Positions 14,406 to 24,128 of a stretch of 64,000 nucleotides of DNA are shown piece after piece. Below the pieces are notes generated by a model. It was not told the origin of the DNA. It saw only the letters and a program-made list of their open reading frames with translations, and searched no databases. The first letter of the stretch is position 1. The number at the start of each line of letters is the position of its first letter. The DNA comes from Burkholderia lata (GTDB lineage: Bacteria > Pseudomonadota > Gammaproteobacteria > Burkholderiales > Burkholderiaceae): NCBI RefSeq assembly GCF_000012945.1, contig NC_007510.1:1364001-1428000 (forward strand). Direction: 5' to 3'. A program made the translations under genes and the position numbers.

Positions 14406-15623
14406 TCACGTCCGCCTGGTGCGGTGCGGGCGAGGGCGGCGGGTTTCGGCCCACGCGAACACGCGCTGCAGCATCGGATGGACATCCCCGTGCCAGCGCG
14501 CCCCGGTAAACAGCCCGTAGTGATCGCAGTCGTCGATGTCGATGCGGTAGCGCTCGTCGTCGGCGAGGCCGCTGCACAGGTCGAGTGCCGCGTGCGTCTG
14601 GCCGGCGCCCGTGACCTTGTCGCATGCGCCTTCGACGGTCAGCAGCGCGACGTCGCGCAACGCCGCCGGCTCGACGCGCTGGCCGCCCACGTCCCACGTG
14701 CCGAGCGCAAGGCTCATGCGCTGGAACACGATGTCGACCGTATCGAGGAAATATTCGGCCGGCATGTCGAGCAGCGCCGTGTATTCGAGCAGCGCACGCC
14801 GCGCGCCGGCGAGCCCGGTCATGTCGAAGCGCGACGCGGCCAGCGCGTACGCCTCGATCAGCGACAGGAAGCGCTGCGGGTACACGAGCGCGATCTCGCC
14901 CTGCTGCAGATAGGTCGGAAACACGTGGCGGCCGTGCCCCGCGAAGCCGGGCGGCACGACGTCGATCAGGTGGCGGCGGCACCAGCCGAGCGAATGGGCG
15001 GCAGCGGCGGTGCCGAGTGCGCTCGGATTGCGGCGCGCGTCAAGCGGGCCGCCGATCAGCGTGACGCTCGCGGGCGGTGGGAGGCCGCGCGCCGCGCGTA
15101 GCGCGAGCGCGCCAAGCACCGGCACGGTCGCCTGGCACACGGCGACGACATGCAGCGGCCGGTCGTCGGGCGCGAGCCCGTCGACGAAGCCGTCGAGCGT
15201 CGCGACATACTCGTCGAGCCCGAAGCGGCCCGATGCGAGCGGCACGTCGCGCGCGTTGCGCCAGTCGGTCACGCAGACGTCGCCGTCCGCGAGCAGCGTC
15301 TCGACGGTTTCCCGCATCATCACGGCCGCATGCCCGGCGAGCGGCGCGCACAGCAGCACCGTGCGCCGCGCATCGGCGCGCGTGAAACGCCGCAGGTCGC
15401 AGAACGGCGTGCGCGCGACCACGCGCTCGCCGAGCGCCGGCCATCCGATATCGAAGCGCGGGGGGCCGTCCGGCGGCCCGAGCAGCGGCTCGAACAGGTC
15501 GTCATAGCACGACGACGCGGCGTGCGGCAGCGTGGCCGCGGGCCACGCGTCGAACGCGTGCCGCGTCGCCGCGCGCCAGGCGCGCATCCATTCCCGCTGC
15601 TGCTCGACGAGGGCATACCACAT
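14406..15623 (-). CDS. phaZ: Intracellular poly(3-hydroxybutyrate) depolymerase
   Basis: A 405-aa alpha/beta hydrolase that breaks down stored PHB granules. The putative nucleophile is Cys163 in VVAVCQATVPVLG, where intracellular depolymerases carry cysteine instead of serine. Other family marks are WRNARDVPLASGRFGLDEYV (about residues 121-140) and DHYGLFTGARWH near the C-terminus (His region). ATG 15623 (MWYALVEQQREW) is chosen because AAGG lies 6 bases upstream. ATG 15659 would add 12 residues without a ribosome-binding site. There is no signal peptide, consistent with a cytoplasmic enzyme. Confidence 0.87.
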   Translation of the reverse strand: MWYALVEQQREWMRAWRAATRHAFDAWPAATLPHAASSCYDDLFEPLLGPPDGPPRFDIGWPALGERVVARTPFCDLRRFTRADARRTVLLCAPLAGHAAVMMRETVETLLADGDVCVTDWRNARDVPLASGRFGLDEYVATLDGFVDGLAPDDRPLHVVAVCQATVPVLGALALRAARGLPPPASVTLIGGPLDARRNPSALGTAAAAHSLGWCRRHLIDVVPPGFAGHGRHVFPTYLQQGEIALVYPQRFLSLIEAYALAASRFDMTGLAGARRALLEYTALLDMPAEYFLDTVDIVFQRMSLALGTWDVGGQRVEPAALRDVALLTVEGACDKVTGAGQTHAALDLCSGLADDERYRIDIDDCDHYGLFTGARWHGDVHPMLQRVFAWAETRRPRPHRTRRT

Positions 15624-15882
15624 GGCGAACCTTGGGGCGGAAGGGGTGTGAACTTGCATTATGGTCACTGTGGCCGGACAGCGTGAGCCCGGCGCGTGAC
15701 TGGCGGATGCGCATCGAGCGCACGGACGCGAGGGCCGGCCGTGCACGTTCCGTCATTGCGGCAAACGCGTTCGTGGCGCCGGCGCCCGCGCCCGCCCGTT
15801 GCTGCCGGGAACGGGCCCTAGGCGATACCGCGCGACGCTGCTACAGTCGTCGATCCCATTCCCCTCAAGCGGAGCGTTCGCG

Positions 15883-16512
15883 ATGAAGCTGATCGGCATG
15901 CTGGATTCCCCGTTCGTGCGTCGGGTCGCCATTTCGGCGAAGCTGCTCGACCTCCCGTTCGAACACGAGTCGATCTCGGTGTTCCGTCATTTCGAGCAGT
16001 TCAGGGCGATCAACCCGGTCGTCAAGGCACCGACGCTCGTGACCGACGACGGCGCGACGCTGCTCGATTCGTCGCTGATCGTCGACTATCTCGATCATCG
16101 GGTCGCGCCCGAACGGCGCCTGCTGCCCGATGCCGCCGATGCACGGCTGCGCGTACTCGTGCCGGTCGGCTTCGCGCTGGCGGCTGCCGAGAAGACCGTG
16201 CAGGTCGTCTACGAGCAGTCGCTGCGTCCGGCCGACAAACAGCATGCGCCGTGGCTCGAGCGCGTGCTGAGCCAGATCGAGGGCGCATACGGCGCGCTGG
16301 AGCCGCTCGTCGCGGCCGCGAACGGCTGGTTCGGTGGTACGCGCCTGCTGCAGTCCGACGTGACGGTCGCAGTGGCATGGCGTTTCACGCAGTTCATGGC
16401 GGCCGACTACCCGGTGCTCGCGCGGATCGATCCGGCCCGTTATCCGGCACTGGCCGCGCACTCGGCGCGGGCGGAAGCGCTGCCGGCGTTCGTCGAAACG
16501 CCGCTCGTCTAG
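15883..16512 (+). CDS. Glutathione S-transferase family protein
   Basis: A 209-aa protein with the two-domain GST layout. The N-terminal thioredoxin-like domain (residues 1-80) has a likely catalytic Ser9 in MLDSPFVRRVAIS and the glutathione-binding turn VVKAPTLVTDDG followed by LLDSSLIVDYLD. The C-terminal helical domain covers about residues 90-200. GGAG precedes the ATG at 15883. It is divergent from phaZ and monocistronic. The natural substrate is unknown; detoxification or dehalogenation-type roles are family-level suggestions only. Confidence 0.87.
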   Translation: MKLIGMLDSPFVRRVAISAKLLDLPFEHESISVFRHFEQFRAINPVVKAPTLVTDDGATLLDSSLIVDYLDHRVAPERRLLPDAADARLRVLVPVGFALAAAEKTVQVVYEQSLRPADKQHAPWLERVLSQIEGAYGALEPLVAAANGWFGGTRLLQSDVTVAVAWRFTQFMAADYPVLARIDPARYPALAAHSARAEALPAFVETPLV

Positions 16513-16696
16513 GCGTCGCGGCAGGGAGCGATGCGGTCCGCGCCGCTCCCTGACGCCCGCTCGGCCTTGCCAGGCAGGCCTTTGCCGATTGTTCGCGGCG
16601 GCCGACAAGTGACTTCGCATTCGTGCTGTTTATCCGGAAGCGGCCGGTCCCTAGAATCCACTCCATCGAATCACGCATTGCCTGATGGAGCCGATG

Positions 16697-16891
16697 ATGA
16701 AAGCCCTGATCGAATCGAGCCTGTACCACCCGTCCCTCGTGTTGCCGCTTGCCGCGCTGACGCAGTTGATGGTCGAGCGCGATTTCAATCTCAGTCAGGT
16801 CGGGCTGATCGTCGCGGCGCGCGGTGCGCAGGCCGCTGTGTCGCGCTCGCGCGCGCTGATTTTCTGCCGCCACTGCGAAGCGCAGGCATGA
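16697..16891 (+). CDS. Small hypothetical protein
   Basis: A 64-aa protein, MKALIESSLYHPSLVLPLAA..., with a central amphipathic or hydrophobic stretch and a C-terminal CRHC motif. No family is recognised. GGAG lies 6 bases before the ATG at 16697 (an ATG at 16694 is too close). TAGAAT at 16652-16657 could be its -10. It is followed by a strong terminator (16963-16988), which supports it as a real transcription unit. Codon use is normal for the region. It could be a regulatory or stress micro-protein, but nothing in the sequence shows this. Confidence 0.6.
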   Translation: MKALIESSLYHPSLVLPLAALTQLMVERDFNLSQVGLIVAARGAQAAVSRSRALIFCRHCEAQA

Positions 16892-16913
16892 CGGCGCACG
16901 CGTCGCATGGATG

Positions 16914-16945
16914 AAAAAAGCCCGGCCGGCGCAAGCCGGTCGGGC
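16914..16945 (-). terminator. Rho-independent terminator of proP
   Basis: On the minus strand GCCCGACCGGC (16945-16935) pairs with GCCGGCCGGGC (16930-16920) around a 4-base loop, one wobble pair, followed by T6 (16919-16914). It ends the proP transcript. Confidence 0.82.
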
Positions 16946-16962
16946 GGATCGGGTTCGATCGG

Positions 16963-16988
16963 GCCCCGGCTTCGGCCGGGGCTTTTTC
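16963..16988 (+). terminator. Rho-independent terminator of the small hypothetical gene
   Basis: GCCCCGGC (16963-16970), loop TTCG and GCCGGGGC (16975-16982) form a very stable UUCG-type hairpin followed by T5. It lies upstream, in plus-strand order, of the proP stop, so the two opposing terminators are stacked in the convergent gap. Confidence 0.85.
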
Positions 16989-16999
16989 ATGGGCGACGC

Positions 17000-18487
17000 T
17001 CAGGCGCGTGCCGGCGATACGACACCGTACATCTCCGATTCGTCGTCCTCGCGCATCTGGCGCACGAGCTGATGGGCTTCGCGACGCGACGCGACGGCCG
17101 GCGGCGAACCCTTGAGCGGCTGACGCGCGGTTTCGGCGAGCGCGACGACCGACACGATGCCGATCACGGCGGCGCCCATCATGTAGTACGCGGGCATCAT
17201 CAGGTTGTGGGTGACGTCGACCAGCCACGCGGTCACGAGCGGCGTCGTGCCGCCGAACAGCGACACCGACACGTTGAAGCCGATCGCGAGCGCGCCGTAG
17301 CGGATCTCGGTCGGGAACAGCGCCGGCAGCGCCGACGGCATCACGCCGGTGAAGCACGACAGCAGCACGCCGAGGATCAGCAGGCCGCCGAACACCGACG
17401 CCGTGGTGCCCGCATGGATCAGCATCATCGACGGGATCGACAGCGCGAGCAGGCCGACGCAGCCGGCGAGCATCACGGGCTTGCGGCCGATCCGGTCGGA
17501 CAGGCGGCCGGCGGCGAGCGTCAGCGGCATCATCAGCACCATCACGATCAGCACGAGCACGAGGCTGTGCGATTCGTCGAAGTGCAGCGTCGACGACATG
17601 AAGCTCGGCAGGTACGACAGCACCATGTAGTCGGTCACGTTGAAGATCAGCACGAGGCCGACGCACAGCAGCAGGGCACGCCAGTTGCGCATCAGCGTTT
17701 CGCGGAAGCGCGTCTTCGGCACGGCCTTGTCCTGCGCTTCGCGCTCTTCGGCCTGGCGCTTGAACGCAGGCGTTTCCTCGAGCTTCATCCGGATGTAGAG
17801 ACCGATCAGGCCGAGCGGGCCGGCGATCAGGAACGGCACGCGCCAGCCCCACGACAGCAGCGCCTCCTGCGACAGCGACGCGGTGAGCAGCGCGACGACG
17901 CCCGCACCCATCACGTAACCGATCAGCGTGCCGAATTCGAGGAAGCTGCCCATGAAGCCGCGGCGCTTGTCGGTCGAGAATTCGGCGATGAAGGTGGCTG
18001 CGCCGCCGTATTCGCCGCCGGTCGAGAAACCCTGCACGAGGCGGGCGACGAGCAGCAGCACGGGCGCCATGATGCCGATCGACGCGTAGCTGGGGATCAG
18101 GCCGATCGCGAAGGTGCCGACGGCCATCATGATCATCGTGGCGGCGAGCACGCGCTGGCGGCCGATGCGGTCGCCGAGCGGGCCGAACACCATGCCGCCG
18201 AGCGGGCGCACGAGGAACGCGGCCGCGAACGTGCCGAAGGTCGCGAGCAGCTGCGCGGACGGGCTGCTGGACGGGAAGAACACCTTGCCGAGCGTGACGG
18301 CGATGTAGCTGTAGACGCCGAAGTCGAACCATTCCATCGCGTTGCCGATGGCCATCGCGCTGACGGCGCGCTTGAGTAGGCTCTGGTCGACGACGGTTAT
18401 GTCGTCCGCGACGAGCGGGGCTTCGCCGGACGACGAAGCGGAGGAAGAAGCAGCGGTCGGGCTGACGTGTGTTGCGGTCAAGGTCAT
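17000..18487 (-). CDS. proP: Proline/glycine-betaine:H+ symporter, MFS
   Basis: A 495-aa, 12-helix MFS carrier highly similar in layout to E. coli ProP. Marks are GNAMEWFDFGVYSYIAVTLG in helix 1, the GDRIGRQRVL loop 2-3 motif, GGEYGGAATFIAEF in helix 4-5 and FTGVMPSALPALFPTEIRY in helix 10-11. It imports compatible solutes under osmotic stress. E. coli ProP has a C-terminal coiled coil that tunes osmosensing; this protein ends shortly after helix 12 with EAHQLVRQMREDD and lacks an obvious long heptad repeat. The ATG at 18487 is preceded by AAAGGAG. The N-terminus is Ser/Ala-rich. Related carriers (KgtP, ShiA) are less likely given the motif match. Confidence 0.88.
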   Translation of the reverse strand: MTLTATHVSPTAASSSASSSGEAPLVADDITVVDQSLLKRAVSAMAIGNAMEWFDFGVYSYIAVTLGKVFFPSSSPSAQLLATFGTFAAAFLVRPLGGMVFGPLGDRIGRQRVLAATMIMMAVGTFAIGLIPSYASIGIMAPVLLLVARLVQGFSTGGEYGGAATFIAEFSTDKRRGFMGSFLEFGTLIGYVMGAGVVALLTASLSQEALLSWGWRVPFLIAGPLGLIGLYIRMKLEETPAFKRQAEEREAQDKAVPKTRFRETLMRNWRALLLCVGLVLIFNVTDYMVLSYLPSFMSSTLHFDESHSLVLVLIVMVLMMPLTLAAGRLSDRIGRKPVMLAGCVGLLALSIPSMMLIHAGTTASVFGGLLILGVLLSCFTGVMPSALPALFPTEIRYGALAIGFNVSVSLFGGTTPLVTAWLVDVTHNLMMPAYYMMGAAVIGIVSVVALAETARQPLKGSPPAVASRREAHQLVRQMREDDESEMYGVVSPARA

Positions 18488-19358
<871 letters not shown>

Positions 19359-19394
19359 GCGCGGCCGCGGCGCGTGCCGCACCGTGTGCCTGCC

Positions 19395-20129
19395 TTAAGC
19401 CGTTTCTGCAGCACCTGCGTCGGCCGACGTGCGCCACACGCAGGTGCCCTTGACTGACTTGTCGAGCTCGTCGAGCTGCGCCTGGTGGGCGGCGAGTTCG
19501 TCGTCGCTCGCGGCCACCACGGGCAGGTCGAGCGCCGCGAGCGACACGCGCTGACCATTGCCCGCACCGCCGTCGGCGCCCGCGTCGTCGAGCATGTCGA
19601 TCACGAGGCTGTCCTGGCCGCGCGTCATCGCGAGATACACCTCGGCGAGCAGCTCCGAGTCGAGCAGTGCGCCGTGCAGCGTGCGGTGCGCGTTGCTGAT
19701 GCCGAAGCGGTCGCACAGCGCGTCGAGCGAGTTGCGCTTGCCCGGGAACATCTGCTTGGCCTGCACCAGCGTGTCGATCACGCCGCCGCAATGCTTGGTG
19801 AACGGCGGCAGGTCGAGCCGCGCGAATTCCGCGTCGAGGAAGCCAAGGTCGAACGGCGCGTTGTGGATGATCAGCTCGGCGTCCTGCACGAAGTCGCGAA
19901 TCTGGTTGGCGACTTCCGCGAATTTCGGCTTGTCGCTGAGGAATTCGGTCGTGAGCCCGTGCACCGCCAGTGCGCCCGGATCGCTGTCGCGCTCGGGGTT
20001 CACGTAGAAGTGCAGGTTGTTGCCGGTGAGCCGCCGGTTCAGCAGCTCGACGCAGCCGATTTCGATGAGGCGGTCGCCCGTGCGGGCGTTCAGGCCGGTG
20101 GTTTCGGTATCGAGAATGATCTGGCGCAT
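19395..20129 (-). CDS. dnaQ: DNA polymerase III epsilon subunit (3'-5' proofreading exonuclease)
   Basis: A 244-aa DEDDh exonuclease. ExoI is ILDTETTG (residues 5-12, Asp and Glu for metal binding), ExoII lies around IIHNAPFDLGFLDAE (about residues 92-106) and ExoIII around HGALLDSELLAEVYL (His and Asp, about residues 155-170). The C-terminal tail with QAQLDELDKSVKG is the likely alpha-subunit (DnaE) contact. The start MRQIILDTETTG at 20129 matches the family; no strong ribosome-binding site is seen. It follows rnhA by 38 bases on the same strand, the common rnhA-dnaQ pairing. Confidence 0.95.
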   Translation of the reverse strand: MRQIILDTETTGLNARTGDRLIEIGCVELLNRRLTGNNLHFYVNPERDSDPGALAVHGLTTEFLSDKPKFAEVANQIRDFVQDAELIIHNAPFDLGFLDAEFARLDLPPFTKHCGGVIDTLVQAKQMFPGKRNSLDALCDRFGISNAHRTLHGALLDSELLAEVYLAMTRGQDSLVIDMLDDAGADGGAGNGQRVSLAALDLPVVAASDDELAAHQAQLDELDKSVKGTCVWRTSADAGAAETA

Positions 20130-20167
20130 GTCGGGAAAAACAATAGAAACAGGGGAGCGGCCCGCGT

Positions 20168-20611
20168 TCAGGCCGTGAGCGATTCGACGCCGCGATTCGC
20201 GAGTGCGTCCGCGCGCTCGTTTTCGGGATGGCCCGCGTGGCCCTTGACCCAGCGCCACTCGACCTCGTGCTGCGCGACGAGCGCGTCGAGCCGCTTCCAC
20301 AGGTCGGCGTTCTTCACGGGCGTCTTTGCCGCGGTGATCCAGCCTTTCTTCTTCCAGCCGTGGATCCACTCGCTGATGCCTTTCTGCACGTATTGCGAGT
20401 CGGTATGCACGATCACCTGGCACGGCCGCTTCAGCGCTTCGAGCGCGGCGATCACGCCCATCAGCTCCATGCGGTTGTTGGTCGTGTTCGGCTCGCCGCC
20501 GAACAGCTCCTTCTCTTTGTCGCCGTAGCGCATCAGTGCGCCCCAGCCGCCGGGGCCGGGGTTGCCCTTGCAGGCGCCGTCGGTATAGATGTCGATGGTA
20601 TCGGTAGTCAT
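20168..20611 (-). CDS. rnhA: Ribonuclease HI
   Basis: A 147-aa RNase HI that removes RNA from RNA-DNA hybrids. The catalytic acidic residues are visible: Asp11 in [16 protein letters not shown], Glu in [13 protein letters not shown] (about residue 49), Asp in [10 protein letters not shown] (about residue 71) and the terminal Asp in NERADALAN. The basic protrusion handle ([12 protein letters not shown]) is present. Its ATG overlaps the stop of the upstream methyltransferase gene by four bases, so the two are coupled. dnaQ follows. Confidence 0.97.
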   Translation of the reverse strand: MTTDTIDIYTDGACKGNPGPGGWGALMRYGDKEKELFGGEPNTTNNRMELMGVIAALEALKRPCQVIVHTDSQYVQKGISEWIHGWKKKGWITAAKTPVKNADLWKRLDALVAQHEVEWRWVKGHAGHPENERADALANRGVESLTA

Positions 20612-21420
20612 GAATGTTCTTGATGGGTGGTCGGGGAGGCCGCCGGCGTCAGGCCCGGTGCGAGCACGGGCTTCTTCATCTTGATCTGGCCGACGAGGCG
20701 CATGCCGCGCACGCGCTTGACGGCCGTCACCATGTAGACGGCGCCGAAGATCGGCCACCAGCGGTCGCCGGCGGCTTCCATGAAGCCGTAGCGGGCCAGC
20801 CACTTGTCGGTGACGAGCGGTGGCCGGTAGCAGCCGAAGCGGCCGCGTTCGAGATCGAAGCCGAGCAGCTTGATCCAGTCCTTGAGCCGGATGAACGCGA
20901 TCTGGTCGCGCGTGGCCGGCACGAACGGACGGTTCGCCATGCGCCCGAACGATTGCCGCATGCCCCACAGGCTGAGCGAATTGAAGCCGGTGATCACGAG
21001 CTGGCCTTCCGGCATCAGCACGCGCTCGGCCTCGCGCAGCAGCCGGTGCGGGTCGGACGTGAATTCGAGCGTGTGCGGCATCACGATCAGGTCGACGCTC
21101 TGCGACTCGAACGGCAGGTCGAGCAGGTCGCACCAGGTCGTGCTGCGGCCGTCGGGCGCGTGCTCGGGTGCGTGCGCTTCGCGCGCCCACGGATACTGGT
21201 ACGGCGCGCTCGCGCCGCTCGCCGGATCGAGCACGAGGCCGCGATACGGCATGCGGTTCTCGCGCAGCGCGTCGAGCTGCGGCAGGCCGAGCTGCAGTGC
21301 GTGGAAGCCGAAGACGTCGGACACGATCCGGTCGAGCTGCGCCTGCTCCCAGCCGAGCACGTAGCGGCCGGGCGGTGAGTCGGTCCAGGCGGGCCAGTCT
21401 ATAATTTGACGGTCAGACAT
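20608..21420 (-). CDS. Class I SAM-dependent methyltransferase
   Basis: A 270-aa protein with a class I methyltransferase core: [51 protein letters not shown] (motifs II-IV, about residues 95-147). The region for motif I is weak ([12 protein letters not shown]), so SAM binding is predicted from the rest. The C-terminus has a hydrophobic [26 protein letters not shown]. This family commonly sits with rnhA and gloB in beta- and gamma-proteobacteria; the substrate is unknown. Its first codons overlap a TATAAT (21400-21405) that may be the -10 for divergent gloB. Confidence 0.82.
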   Translation of the reverse strand: MSDRQIIDWPAWTDSPPGRYVLGWEQAQLDRIVSDVFGFHALQLGLPQLDALRENRMPYRGLVLDPASGASAPYQYPWAREAHAPEHAPDGRSTTWCDLLDLPFESQSVDLIVMPHTLEFTSDPHRLLREAERVLMPEGQLVITGFNSLSLWGMRQSFGRMANRPFVPATRDQIAFIRLKDWIKLLGFDLERGRFGCYRPPLVTDKWLARYGFMEAAGDRWWPIFGAVYMVTAVKRVRGMRLVGQIKMKKPVLAPGLTPAASPTTHQEHS

Positions 21421-21438
21421 AACGATGATTGCGCGCCC

Positions 21439-22245
21439 ATGAACGAGCTGGAATACGTGCCGGTTCCGGCATTCGATGACAACTATATCTGGCTCGTCTC
21501 GGACGGCCGCGATGCGATCGCCGTCGATCCGGGTGAAGCCGCGCCGGTGCGCCGGGTTCTAGCCGAACGAGGCTGGCGGTTGACCGCTATTTTACTCACG
21601 CACCATCACGCCGACCACGTCGGCGGTGTCGCGGCACTGCGCGATAGCCAACCGGACGATGCTCCGCTCACTGTTTACGGCCCCGCGGCCGAAGCGATCG
21701 GCGTGGTCACGCGGCCGCTTTCGGGCGGCGATCGCGTGACGCTCGACGCGCCCGCCGCCACGTTCGACGTGCTCGACGTGCCGGGCCATACGCGCGGCCA
21801 TATCGCCTATTTCCAGGCGGCCGGGCAGGGCAACGCGGCGCCGCACGTGTTCTGCGGCGACACGCTGTTCTCGTGCGGTTGCGGCCGCCTGTTCGAAGGC
21901 ACGCCCGCGCAGATGCTCGCGTCGCTCGACGCGCTCGCGGCGTTGCCGGGCGACACGCACGTGCATTGCGCACACGAATATACGCTGTCCAATATCCGCT
22001 TCGCGCTCGCGTGCGAGCCCGGCAATACGGCGCTCGCCACGTGGCGCGACGATGCGCAAGCGCTGCGCGCGCGCGGCGTGCCGACGCTGCCCACTACGAT
22101 CGCGCATGAGCGTGCCGTTAACCCGTTCATGCGGGCGGACAGCGATGCGATCCGCGCGACGCTCGAGGCCGAGTTGCACGAAACAGTGCCGGATCGTCTG
22201 ACGGCGTTCACGCTGATGCGCGAGTGGAAAAACCGGTTCCGATGA
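21439..22245 (+). CDS. gloB: Hydroxyacylglutathione hydrolase (glyoxalase II)
   Basis: A 268-aa metallo-beta-lactamase-fold enzyme that hydrolyses S-lactoylglutathione to lactate and glutathione, the second step of methylglyoxal detoxification. The dinuclear metal motif THHHADH is at residues 54-60. Further ligands are in VPGHTRGHIAYF (about residue 114) and CGDTLFSCGCGRLFEG (about residues 135-150), with HEYTLSNIRFA for glutathione contact. ATG 21439 (MNELEYVPVPAFDDNYIW) fits the family; an upstream ATG at 21406 lies in the promoter area. Divergent from the methyltransferase gene. Confidence 0.96.
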   Translation: MNELEYVPVPAFDDNYIWLVSDGRDAIAVDPGEAAPVRRVLAERGWRLTAILLTHHHADHVGGVAALRDSQPDDAPLTVYGPAAEAIGVVTRPLSGGDRVTLDAPAATFDVLDVPGHTRGHIAYFQAAGQGNAAPHVFCGDTLFSCGCGRLFEGTPAQMLASLDALAALPGDTHVHCAHEYTLSNIRFALACEPGNTALATWRDDAQALRARGVPTLPTTIAHERAVNPFMRADSDAIRATLEAELHETVPDRLTAFTLMREWKNRFR

Positions 22246-22330
22246 TGATTTCCGGAGGACTCCAAAGCTCAAGCGGAGTCTGTAAAAATTGCTCCAAATG
22301 TAGGATTTCGCTGAGTTTTCGGTGTTTTTA

Positions 22331-22359
22331 TTGACGTGAAGCACGCACTTCCGTAGTAT
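22331..22359 (+). promoter_or_regulatory. Sigma-70 promoter of mltD
   Basis: TTGACG (22331-22336), a 17-base spacer and TAGTAT (22354-22359), an unusually good match for this GC-rich genome. The start is predicted near 22366, 31 bases before the mltD ATG. Confidence 0.75.
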
Positions 22360-22396
22360 CGCCTGCAATTTCCAGCCGTCGGAAGCAGAGATTTTC

Positions 22397-23971
22397 ATGC
22401 GACTTATATTGAGTGCGATGGTGGTTCTGCTGCTCGCCGCTTGTGCGAGCCAGGCCCCTGTCGCCAACAACGCCGCCGATTCGCAGGCGACGTCCACCTA
22501 CCTCCGTAAATCAGCCACCGCCAAAGAAACTGTCGACGTCGACAAGCAATCCGTCGGCGACCTGACCAGTGCAGACTCCGATCTCTGGGGTCGCATCCGC
22601 CGCGGTTTCCAGATGCCCGACCTGCAGACCGACCTCGTCGACATGCAGACCACGTGGTACACGCAGCGCCCGGATTACGTGCAGCGCATGACCGAGCGCT
22701 CGCAGAAGTACCTGTACCACATCGTCGAAGAGCTCGAGGCGCGTCACATGCCGACCGAGCTCGCGCTGCTGCCGTTCATCGAGTCCGCATACAACCCGCA
22801 GGCACTGTCGGTCGCGAAGGCGGCCGGCATGTGGCAGTTCATGCCCGGCACGGGCCGCACGTACAACCTGAAGCGCAACATGTGGCAGGACGAGCGTCGC
22901 GACGTGCTCGCGTCGACGAGCGCCGCGCTCGACTACCTGTCGCGCCTGCATGACATGTTCGGCGACTGGTATCTCGCGCTGGCCGCGTACAACTGGGGCG
23001 AGGGCAACGTGCAGCGCGCGATCGCGCGCAACCAGGCGGCCGGCCTGCCGACCGACTACCTGAGCCTGCGGATGCCGAACGAGACGCGCAACTACGTGCC
23101 CAAGCTGCAGGCGGTGAAGAACATCATCGCGAATCCGCAGCAGTACGGCCTCGCGCTGCCGGACATCCCGAACCACCCGTATTTCGTGACGGTCACGACG
23201 TCGCGCGACATCGACGTGGCGGTGGCCGCGAAGCTCGCGAACCTGTCGCTCGACGAATTCCGCTCGCTGAACCCGTCGTTCTCGAAGCCGGTGATCCTCG
23301 GTGCGACCGAGCCGCAGATCCTGCTGCCGTTCGACAACGCGTCGGCGTTCGAGAAGAACCTGAAGGCGTACAACGGCCAGCTCTCGACGTGGACCACCTA
23401 CACGGTCAGCGAACGTGCGCGACCGGCCGCGATCGCCGAGAAGATTGGCGTGGACGCCGATACGCTGATGTCGATCAACAAGATTCCGGCCGGCATGCGC
23501 CTGAAGCCGGGCTCGACGATCGTCGTGCCGCGCGGCGATGACGACGATGAGGACATCAGCGCCGACGTCGCCGAAAACGGCGCGCTCGCGATGGAACCCG
23601 ATGTCCCCGACACGCGCAAGATGCTGATCCGCGTGCGCCGCAAGCAGTCGATGGCGGCGATCGCCGGCCGCTACGGCGTGTCGGTCGGCCAGCTCAAGGC
23701 GTGGAACCGCACGCACCGCGATCTCGCGATGCCGGGCCAGGCGCTCGTGCTGCACGTGCCGGTCGGCCGTTCGGTGCCGGCGGAACCCGGTCCGGAGCGG
23801 ATCGCGACGTCGGCCGGCGGTGCGCACATCGAGCGCGCGAGCCTGGCGGTGGGCGGCAAGTCGCATGGCGCGAAGCGCGGCGCGGCGAAGCCAGCAGCCA
23901 AATCGGCGAAGGCGGCTCCCGCGAAAGCGGCGCCGGCCAAGGCCGCAGCGCACAAGGGCAAGAAGAAGTAA
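22397..23971 (+). CDS. mltD: Membrane-bound lytic murein transglycosylase D, with LysM domains and Lys/Ala tail
   Basis: A 524-aa outer-membrane lipoprotein that cleaves peptidoglycan. The lipobox is LLAAC, with Cys16 as lipidation site. The SLT catalytic domain spans about residues 100-230, with Glu in ALLPFIESAYNPQALS, then AAGMWQFMPGTGRTYNL and YLALAAYNWGEGNVQRAI. LysM modules follow at about residues 330-380 and 405-455. The last 50 residues are a low-complexity Ala/Lys/Pro tail (repeats of KAAPA) ending KGKKK, absent from E. coli MltD and possibly binding anionic wall or DNA. A strong promoter and terminator frame it as a single-gene unit. Confidence 0.94.
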   Translation: MRLILSAMVVLLLAACASQAPVANNAADSQATSTYLRKSATAKETVDVDKQSVGDLTSADSDLWGRIRRGFQMPDLQTDLVDMQTTWYTQRPDYVQRMTERSQKYLYHIVEELEARHMPTELALLPFIESAYNPQALSVAKAAGMWQFMPGTGRTYNLKRNMWQDERRDVLASTSAALDYLSRLHDMFGDWYLALAAYNWGEGNVQRAIARNQAAGLPTDYLSLRMPNETRNYVPKLQAVKNIIANPQQYGLALPDIPNHPYFVTVTTSRDIDVAVAAKLANLSLDEFRSLNPSFSKPVILGATEPQILLPFDNASAFEKNLKAYNGQLSTWTTYTVSERARPAAIAEKIGVDADTLMSINKIPAGMRLKPGSTIVVPRGDDDDEDISADVAENGALAMEPDVPDTRKMLIRVRRKQSMAAIAGRYGVSVGQLKAWNRTHRDLAMPGQALVLHVPVGRSVPAEPGPERIATSAGGAHIERASLAVGGKSHGAKRGAAKPAAKSAKAAPAKAAPAKAAAHKGKKK

Positions 23972-24041
23972 CGCAGTCGCGAGCGCATCGTGCGGCCGGC
24001 CCGGTTTGCGCGATTGCGGTATCATCCGACGAAATGCAAGG

Positions 24042-24071
24042 AAACGCCGTCACCGAGGTGACGGCGTTTTT
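24042..24071 (+). terminator. Rho-independent terminator after mltD
   Basis: AAACGCCGTCAC (24042-24053), loop CGAG and GTGACGGCGTTT (24058-24069): a 12-bp perfect stem followed by T5. Confidence 0.92.
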
Positions 24072-24128
24072 GTTTGTACGCAGCGCGGGGGCGCTGTTTC
24101 GAAGGTCTTCATATAACAAGGGGAAGTG

